A model generated the notes under the pieces. The model made no database searches and was not told the DNA's origin. It worked only from the letters and a program-made list of their open reading frames with translations. Below are positions 56,907-64,000 of a DNA stretch of 64,000 nt, one piece after another; positions within the stretch are counted from its first letter, which is position 1, and each line of letters begins with the position of its first letter. The translations under genes were made by a program, and so were the position numbers. This stretch comes from Pseudevernia furfuracea. Taxonomy: Eukaryota > Ascomycota > Lecanoromycetes > Lecanorales > Parmeliaceae. The DNA lies in assembly GCA_022315425.1 (NCBI GenBank), contig JAIUPT010000045.1:38392-102391 (forward strand), written 5' to 3'.

Positions 56907-58185
56907 TCAAACAGCATCGATGCAAGCCTTGTGAGCGAGCGTTTCTAGCTGTCGCACAGTCTTTCTGTACATGCTTTCTACCGCATCAACTTGGTTCTGC
57001 AAGCCTGTATAGGCAACATTTCTCAGCATCGAAACGGAGATTTCATTGCCATTTGATGATGAATTGCTTGCTACTTTAACTGCAGCATTGGGTCTGTTCA
57101 AAGTGAAAGCTGGGACACTGGAAAGCATTGGTAATGCCATCACAGGCTGATATCGCTGAGCCAGAGGTCCAACTTCGCCCACGTTCCTCACTTGCACATT
57201 GATTGGCTCCAGCTCGTGGCTGCAGGTACATATTCAACATGTAAAGCAAATGCAGGCTACAGCTTGCTCACATGACTTCTTGAAAACTACACAACACCAA
57301 ACACCCTAGGCCCATGCAAGTGTAGTTTCAGCTTGAGCTGCAATCATATTATTGGATGCTTGCTGACAGTAGAAAGGCAACAGAGGGTGCCCCCGCCAGG
57401 CACACCAGAGCATACCTGCTGCTATCAAGCTGAAACATACACTGCTGAACATCACATGACGAGCCTTCATGACGAGGCAAGCATGAGATCACTGCAAAAA
57501 GAGTTTGTGGGTTGTCCTGCTTAATCTGCAAACTTCCAAGTGCAGCAGCCATGCTGCTGCTAATGATACGTTCTTGACTTGTGGGCTGCAAGCTGGTGAC
57601 AGGCCTATAGGCAAACCAGCCCAACACTTGTTCGGACTGGAGCTGGCTTTGCACAGCTTGGAGAAAATCGACTGCAGACGCGGCACAGCAAAGCGTGAAC
57701 GGTTGCAGCAAATCATGCAGCGCTTGATATCCAGAGCCCGACTGATGTAACAGAAACAGACCTTCTGGTTCACCTGCCACCAAAGTTGCAGCCAGCCCAG
57801 CAGGACAGCAAAGATATGCATTTATGCACAATTGTTGCTGGTGTGTGACTTCAACCTCTGCAGAAATCAGAGCAGCTCGGAGTTTAAGCTGACAAGTGAT
57901 TGGTTTCCTGTCGAACACCTGCTCTCACCAGCTATGTCCTGCAGTGCCTCAGAGGTACTGCTGATCTGTGTCCCTGCAGACAGTGAAACAGGTTTGTCAA
58001 CAAGACTTGTTTGTCAGGCACAGGGGCACAACAAGGGGCTGTGCTGTACCTATGAGGAGCCCAAAGCCTTCCTTGGATATGGCAATTGTTGACAAAGCGG
58101 CAGCTAAGGCTGAGCCTGTGTCACTACACTGTACATCATCAGTAGGGCTCAGGACAAGAAGCAGAAGCAAAGCATTCCGGCGCAT
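56907..58185 (-). CDS. Abraxas-like (FAM175) pseudo-MPN protein, 4 exons
   Basis: Exons on the minus strand: 58185-58050, 57973-57929, 57857-57416, 57219-56907. The introns are GT-AG and phases join exactly (1, 1, 2), giving 311 residues and a TGA/TAA-free frame to the stop at 56907. MPN domain: SGSALAAL-type start (SDTGSALAAALSTIAISKEG, FGLLIGTQISSTSEALQDI), then SQLQSEQVLGWFAYRPVTSL, QPTSQERIISSSMAAALGSL, TLFAVISCLPRHE and a strand with VQQCMFQLDSS. At the JAMM position GW(Y/H)HSHP is GWFAYRP and followed by TSQE, as in Abraxas/Abro1 proteins, so no zinc site and no protease activity. Then ELEPINVQVRNVGEVG and a C-terminal helix (VESMYRKTVRQLETLAHKAC). Abraxas proteins scaffold the K63-specific deubiquitinase BRCC36 in DNA-damage (BRCA1-A) or BRISC complexes. 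Assignment rests on motif order, not on a search. Confidence 0.75.
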
Positions 58186-58334
58186 AGGGCAAGCAATACA
58201 AGCGGGAGGAAACGACGTCAGGACGCAGTGATCGCAATTTAGAAGGCCAAATATCAAATTAGGCGTTGAACTCAGTTTAGATGCCTACAGGAGCTCCTCG
58301 AGATTTGGAGCCTTCGCAAGCACCTATTGAATAG

Positions 58335-59009
58335 CTAGGGATGGGACGTTGAATTATATATGGCAAATATCCACTGTAGATGAATATATTATATGATGAT
58401 AATGTGTACATTCAGTATTTTTGTTAGTTACACTGGAAGCCAAAATAAAGGTCAAAAATAATGTGATCAAAAATGGCATTTTTGGGCTGTCTTATCACCC
58501 AATGATGGTGCTTAGATGTTCCAGTGGCATTGCAAGGCAAACTCACATGCACAAGATTGTCTGCACTACATTGACATCATGTCTAAGCCTTGTCAGAACA
58601 CATCTGTGACACAGCAATTTCTGCATATGTCTCACCAAAATTTGATCTGACACCTGTTCAACTTCACACTACTCATCCAACTTTTCTGGAGTTTTCGATA
58701 GTCAATCCATAGATCTTCACGACAAACAGCTGGAACAACACTGCTAGAATTGCCTGCAACAGTGCCGGGCATGCCCCAGGCCTAGGCCTCATGCAAGGCC
58801 ATTTTGCATGCAGTAGCCGCAAGCTGTGGCCTTGCGCAGCGTGAACAGGCCTTCAGTTTGAAGTTTTGCCTTCAGTGCCTGCCGGTCAATATAATGTTGA
58901 TTTTATATGGATACAATTCACGAATACGGCGTTTTCTGCGAATACACTGTACATTATGTATTATATTATGTTGATGTATGTATTGTATACAGTGTAGACC
59001 CATCCCTAG
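58335..59009. mobile_element. hAT-like MITE, 675 bp
   Basis: CTAGGGATGGG at 58335-58345 is the exact inverse of CCCATCCCTAG at 58999-59009. AT-rich subterminal parts are also related in inverted order (ATATTATATG..ATAATGTGTACAT against TACATTATGTATTATATT). TAGGGATGGG termini are typical of hAT elements. No transposase is encoded, and a clear 8-bp target duplication is not seen. It lies 150 bp upstream of the Abraxas-like start. Confidence 0.55.
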
Positions 59010-60649
59010 CAATATTACCTTTCAATGTACGTCTTACACACACTGGCTCCGCCTGCATGAGCAAACTGGCTCAACTGGCCAACCCCCTGCGTGAATCCCA
59101 CCTTGATGCAATAGACCAGAGCTTACCAACGAAGAGCTCCACCTCGTGTGTCATACACTGCTTCAGCATGCTCTACTGCCGGTTAGATATTACACATGGC
59201 TTACGAAACATCACGGCTTTGGGGCAAGAATTTGCAGCTCGGTGCAGGTTAGTAATAAAAAGTCCACTTGTCATGGAAACCAAAATGACAATCACAAGAC
59301 AAGCAATGCTGTGCATACAAGTGCAATCCAGCATACGCAGACTTGAGCTGCTTGTGTTCAAATCTTGCAAGCGTCTGCAAATTATCGAAACAGACAAATT
59401 TGCCCTTAAAGGCATTGGCAGTTTGTGCATGCCAATACATGTATGGTCATTACCCAATAGTCAATCTTTATTATATTGTCAAAAGACACCTGCACATTTT
59501 GCATGACCAACTTCGCTCGTAGAGCCAACTGGCCCAAGGGGACCCTCAGTGGGATACGAGTCAGCCTTGGCGATGGTGCAGCAGTGATGCTGCCAAGCAG
59601 TGGATACACAGTCTGCCTTATGAGATGCTGTGACATCTGCTTGCTTGGATGCAAACATGCGCATTTGCTACATGTCGGCATACAAGGCTGCTGGCTTCAA
59701 CCCAACAGGAAGACAGAGGGGGTCCTCACAGATGCAGTGATAGCTGCCCAAGCTATACCAGACAGCTTTGCCACAGCCAGAAGTTTGGCCCCCAGGGTCT
59801 GTTGCATTGCATGTGCAAACATGTGGTCAAGGTGATCAGCCTCAGCTACACCAATGCGCAGGTCATTCTAGTTCTTGTCACACACGCTTGCACAAGCATG
59901 CAAGGGTTGAAGAAGCTGCACATCAAAATTGCTGCCCAGCCACAGAAGCCGCTTGATCTCCTCGCAGAGCTTGAAGATGTTCTTGTCTGCCTAACATGGA
60001 GCAAGATTGGAGCAAGATCAGAGCAAGAAGCAGCTGCTGCACCAGCTACAGCACCTGCATCAGCTTCAGCACCTGCAGCTGCTCATGAGACGGCAACGTG
60101 CAAGCACCAGGTACAGTCAATCGTCAGTGGGATGTGGGTATGTTTGCATACATCCCTAAAGTGCAGCAGGACCTGGTCAGTCACTTCAACAGGGCAGATG
60201 GAAACCTAAATAGGACTTAAGCCAGCAACACATCCATTGGCCATGTTCAGTAGAGTGCACAATATGTGGGGCAAATCCCTGGCCAGAAAAAGGGTCTTCA
60301 AAAACTAGATGCGGGCTAACCAAAGTCAAAGTGCAGCAAAGCAGCACAGCAGCCTGCAGCAGGACAGGCAAGCCGATCAGCTGAACCAGAGGCTGTGCCA
60401 TTTACGAAGCCCAAAGCCAAAGGAGCAAAGTTGGGATGAAGGCAACAGGTGAAGGCTGCAGCGGCTGATGCTGCTCACAAGAACAGCTCCGCAGCAAACA
60501 ATTCTTTGCCACATGCCAAGTTGCAGCCTGCCCAAAGCAGCTCAAGGTGCGGGACCCCCAACATTCTAGAACTTCGGAAGTGCCAGCAGTGCTGCCAGGT
60601 ATCTCTGGGTCAGAAAATGTATGCTCAGCAAATTGCTCAGGCCAGACGT
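59010..60649. other. Coding-like fragments, no recognised gene
   Basis: A plus-strand frame at 59900-60110 reads GLKKLHIKIAAQPQKPLDLL, AELEDVLVCLTWSKI and then an Ala/Pro-rich run, which resembles a real exon. A further plus-strand stretch at 60449-60690 (AAADAAHKNSSAANNS, LELRKCQQCCQVS) may follow. No family is recognised. Confidence 0.3.
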
Positions 60650-60900
60650 GTTCCAGTGTGCTTTGTAGACTACGGTATCGCTCCTGTGTAACGACAGCAT
60701 TCAGAAACTTTGAGCCCTGAATCGCTCCCATCAGCAACGGCGGCGGTGTTGGGCAATCCTGACTTGAAATACGTTGCAAATATTCTTTTAAGAATCGGGC
60801 AACTGGGACTCAACAGACAAAAAATCAGGTCAGTGACTTCTGAAAATGTTGAGTTTGAACGAAAAAAGTCATTCAATGCTGTTCTGGTCCAAACTTAGTA
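60650..60900 (-). pseudogene. LINE extreme C-terminal remnant
   Basis: The minus strand from 60890 reads ALNDFFRSNSTFSEVTDLIF then CLLSPSCPILKRIFATY, the short C-terminal end also seen (diverged) at 12700-12860. GGGCAACTGGGACTCAACAG at 60797 matches GGGCAACTGGGATTCAACAG at 7137, next to another minus-strand LINE remnant. Confidence 0.5.
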
Positions 60901-62509
60901 TTACACTAGTGGTAAAAGCAACCAAATCTGCATGCATTTCATCGCAAAACAAATTCTAGCACAGCAACAGTATGGTCTAACAAGTTGCAAAAATTTGTGT
61001 TTGTGTCCACATGCCTTATGTGCTTTATGTCTACAGCTGCAGGACCCACGTGCGTTGTGTTACGTGAACGCTAGCAGGATTAACGGCCCGGGGGGCCCCC
61101 CGGCTGGTCCCGACACAAGGGTACGCCAGCGCTAGATCGTGTTGACAATGTCTGGCGTTCAGCAGCCTCGTTTCTTTATGTTGTTCCTCAATGCTCGTGC
61201 GTCATGATAAAATCATTGTGACCCTTGTAACAACAGGCAGAACAACGCCGTGTCTTGGGCCTTGAAGCTGTCACAGCAGGTGACACGCCGTGATAGTCTT
61301 CTGTTGCATGAACAGTCAATAGTAGGACAGTCCTTGATGCACTTGTCAGTTGACGCATCCAGCGAATTCCTGGTTTAATGTCCGTACCAAGAAGATGTGC
61401 ATGTGCAACAGTCACCCACAAAATTAGAAAACAAGGCCTCCTTATGGGCATCTATAGACAGCAAGAAGCTTCTGAGACGCTCTTGCAAGCTGCTGCAGCT
61501 ATACTTCACGATACATGAGTATAGACTGTTCAGAAATAACAAATTTGACACAGGAATAGTTGAAGGATCTGCCTCAACAGGCACCTACACGGGTGCTGAT
61601 GGGTGGCAGTGGTAAGTAGCTGCACAACACTGTTAGAGGGCCAGCCTTTGGTCAAAGCAATGATTTGTGAAGACACTTTCCAGGCAGCCGCCACGACCGA
61701 CTAAGCGGCAAGCATTCGTTACTGCTGCATATGCTACACATGGCATAGCCTGATGTAAGGCAAGTTGAGGGGTGTTCTGACACCATGTGGCCTGTGTGCC
61801 AGAGCTGTTGCACAAGGTGAAAGAAGCAGGTGACACCAGCTCACTAGTGTGCATACTACTCATGCTCCTCAAGCTATCAGGCATGCTGTCTCTCCAGATG
61901 GCCCAACCCCTGCCAGTCCATTTGTGGATGACTATGGGCACATATGTACAACTAGGAGCTGGAATAGCACAATGTCTTAACTACTGAGGGACAATTGTTG
62001 CATCTGTGCCTTCTGCAGCACTGCATGCGAGACAGATATTACATCTACAGTGGCCTGCATCTGGTCTGTCTAGACAGATGTTGCATCTGATTTTGGCTGC
62101 TATGGATGCTGGACACTTCTGGTCTGTCATTGCAGTTCAGATGCAGCATCTAGTCTTGTACATCTTCTTCTTACCGCTACATTCTAACACTTCAGTCACT
62201 GCCTAACATTATTGAATTTGCTGTTGAAGCATGTGCATTTGCATGTCTGGATTCACTGTGAAGTCCACAGTGTCACTACCCACAAGCAGAGATTCTGGAT
62301 CAGCAGCATGACATCACTCAGCAGCTTGAGCAACGGCAGCAATCTCTGCACGTGATGTCACTGACTTGTTCCAATGCAGTCTACTGGCCTCAGGGATGCA
62401 ACCTCATAGAATTGATTACTAGCAACAGGCTGTCCAGCTTGCCTAGCAACATGTCAGCAAGGCTGCTTGTCAGAGGCAATACAGTTGTTGAACAGACTCT
62501 ATGCTGCCT
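60901..62509. other. No recognised gene
   Basis: Contains a perfect 16-bp GC palindrome at 61088-61103. At 62285-62350 a plus-strand stretch reads AEILDQQHDITQQLEQRQQS, coiled-coil-like, possibly an upstream exon of repeat copy 2. Confidence 0.35.
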
Positions 62510-64000
62510 TTGCATGCTGGCTAAAGCAGCCGAGTCCAGTAGTCTTCCTGTGAGTTGCAAGATTAGTTGAGCCAGCTTTCCAAGAAGCTGAGCACTGCAC
62601 AAGGCAAGGCTGCAAGCTTTGCCAGATGGCATGCAGAGGCAAAAGAGCAGCTGCAGCATCAAGCCACCCTTCTGGACCAGGTATGATGCTCTATGTAGAT
62701 GTATTGTATGATATGTATGATCAAGGGCAAGGCTGAGTGTGCAACAGCCATGGGGCTTGCCTGTGCTCATTATCAGCTCAGCAGTCAAAGGTCATAGGTC
62801 AGCAACATACACGACAATACTACAACACTGCATCGCATGTGTTCCACAAGCATACTGTTTGTTTGCGGCTACACAACAGCAAGCTTATGGAACATAGCTA
62901 AACCAACTGTTACATTCAGACATACATGGGATGAAGCAAGGACCTAGAAGGCTCTGCTCCATTATGCATGAAGGCATAAGCTGCTTCAAGCTCTGCTGTC
63001 AATGTAGCTGCAGCACTAGCTAGCCTAGCCTAGGCGGCCTATAGACACCCCTTGCGTGATGGCTGCCCTGCATCCTGCAGAGACCACACTGCGGCAGGCC
63101 ACACCAGCAGCCAACCAATCAGTGTCAGAAAGGACTGCGCCGGTCCATGACGATCCACCAAAGGTGACAGGTTGCAACTTGCAACACTCGCCAGGCAGGC
63201 AGGAGGTCAGCTTGTCAAGTAGCTGTGAGGCTGGTGAAGCTTGACATCAGCGTCAAGCTGGAAGACAGCAACATCTCCTGTCACAATTGGCCAGCCCTCC
63301 TAAACATTGACTGCAGTGGGGGCAGAATCTGCCAGCACTGGCTGCAGCTCTTTGCACTGGGGAGTTGCTGTCTGTATGTCAGTAAATTGAAAGTGAACCA
63401 GTCCCGTGAAGTTGAAAATTGTGTGCACCACTTTGCCGTCGACAGACTGCCTGCGATTTTGCTGTATGTCGCATTCACCGTAAGCACAATAGCGGGTAAC
63501 GCATCAAGCAATACAGTGCTGAGCTACCATCGTCAAGCGTGTTGAGTCGGCACCCGATCCAAAGGCTGTGACAGAGGCAGAGGATGGTCGAGCAGGCCAC
63601 GCGTGAGGGCCTCTCCCTCAGCAACCTGCGAAAGATGTTATGTAGTCAAACGATCTAGAGAACAACAAAACTATTGAGTAGTTGGTTCAAGCCCCTGTCA
63701 TCATTTCACCACTTATGCGAGTCTTTTGACACATAGGTTTCGCAGACCCTGCAGAGCCCGATGGTAACACTTATGCCACCAGATGCAAAGGTCAGCTCAA
63801 CAGAGCAGATCTCAACCAAAAGGTGTACACCGCCATCACTGCATGTGTTTTGTAGCTGATGGTGTCATGTATGATGCTTGTAGTGCTGTGCCTTCTGCTG
63901 TCTTGACTCTGGAGCAATGGCATGCCTCATGATGTGCAAAGCTTGTTCTGTACAAGAGCACGCACCTTGCGCTGTAGACTACACTCACTTGGCAGCTGAA
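62510..64000 (+). repeat. Large direct repeat, copy 2 (continues past window end)
   Basis: It corresponds to 25370-27480 in the same orientation but lacks the ~450 bp at 26290-26770. The coiled-coil exon (KLSTAQGKAASFARWHAEAK, EQLQHQATLLDQ) is open here, where copy 1 has a stop. The MAALHPAETTLRQATPAANQ exon ends in a GT donor at the same place as in copy 1. AEPDGNTYATRCKGQLNRAD near 63750 parallels AEPEGKTYATSCKDQLNRVD of copy 1. A 106-codon frame (63225-63545) reads LVKLDISVKLEDSNISCHNW. Copy 2 has a one-base break in the VTEAED block. The repeat is still matching at base 64000. Confidence 0.7.

Overview
The window looks like nuclear DNA of a eukaryote, most probably a green alga. The evidence is: about 48% GC by eye; genes split by GT-AG introns; exostosin-type, GT71 and GT32 glycosyltransferases beside a Cys-rich secreted protein with a Thr/Pro-rich tail; possible TGTAA polyadenylation signals of the chlorophyte type; and many decayed LINE, Tc1-like and Ty3/gypsy elements. 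The species cannot be named from the sequence. There are no operons, CRISPR arrays or convincing tRNA genes.

Layout. 1-24.5 kb is transposon-rich: a LINE RNase H remnant (+), a zinc-ribbon transposase-like remnant (-), a ~840-bp inverted repeat (2265-3108 and 6144-6977) enclosing a GT71 mannosyltransferase gene, a LINE 3' remnant (-), two tandem Tc1/IS630-like transposase copies (+), dispersed short repeats, a LINE tail, a frame-broken GT32 gene (-), a degraded nuclear 18S rRNA fragment (-) with a 78-bp insertion, a retroelement ORF1-like remnant (-), a LINE RT C-terminal remnant (+), a Ty3/gypsy protease-RT remnant (-) and a hairpin-forming tandem array. 25.4-27.5 kb is one copy of a large repeat that recurs at 62.5-64 kb. 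29.6-38.1 kb is gene-rich: an intact GT47/exostosin gene (+), a GT92-like glycosyltransferase (-) and a 4-exon Cys-rich secreted protein (+). 41.5-47.6 kb holds a multi-exon armadillo-repeat gene (+). 50.5-55.7 kb holds a multi-exon gene of unknown family (-), and 56.9-58.2 kb a complete 4-exon Abraxas-like pseudo-MPN gene (-), followed by a hAT-like MITE and more remnants.

Function. Four glycosyltransferases of different families (GT71, GT32, GT47, GT92-like), three with an N-terminal membrane anchor or signal, plus a secreted Cys-rich/TP-rich protein lie within 35 kb. They fit Golgi glycan and extracellular-matrix synthesis, but no co-regulation is shown. The Abraxas-like protein would be the scaffold of a BRCC36-type deubiquitinase complex.

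Reading frames. GT71, GT32, GT92-like and the transposases are interrupted by single-base differences that mostly sit in short homopolymers, while GT47, the Abraxas-like gene and the Cys-rich gene are intact. The breaks may be local sequencing error or real decay; this cannot be decided here. Coordinates of intron-containing genes come from manual splice reading.
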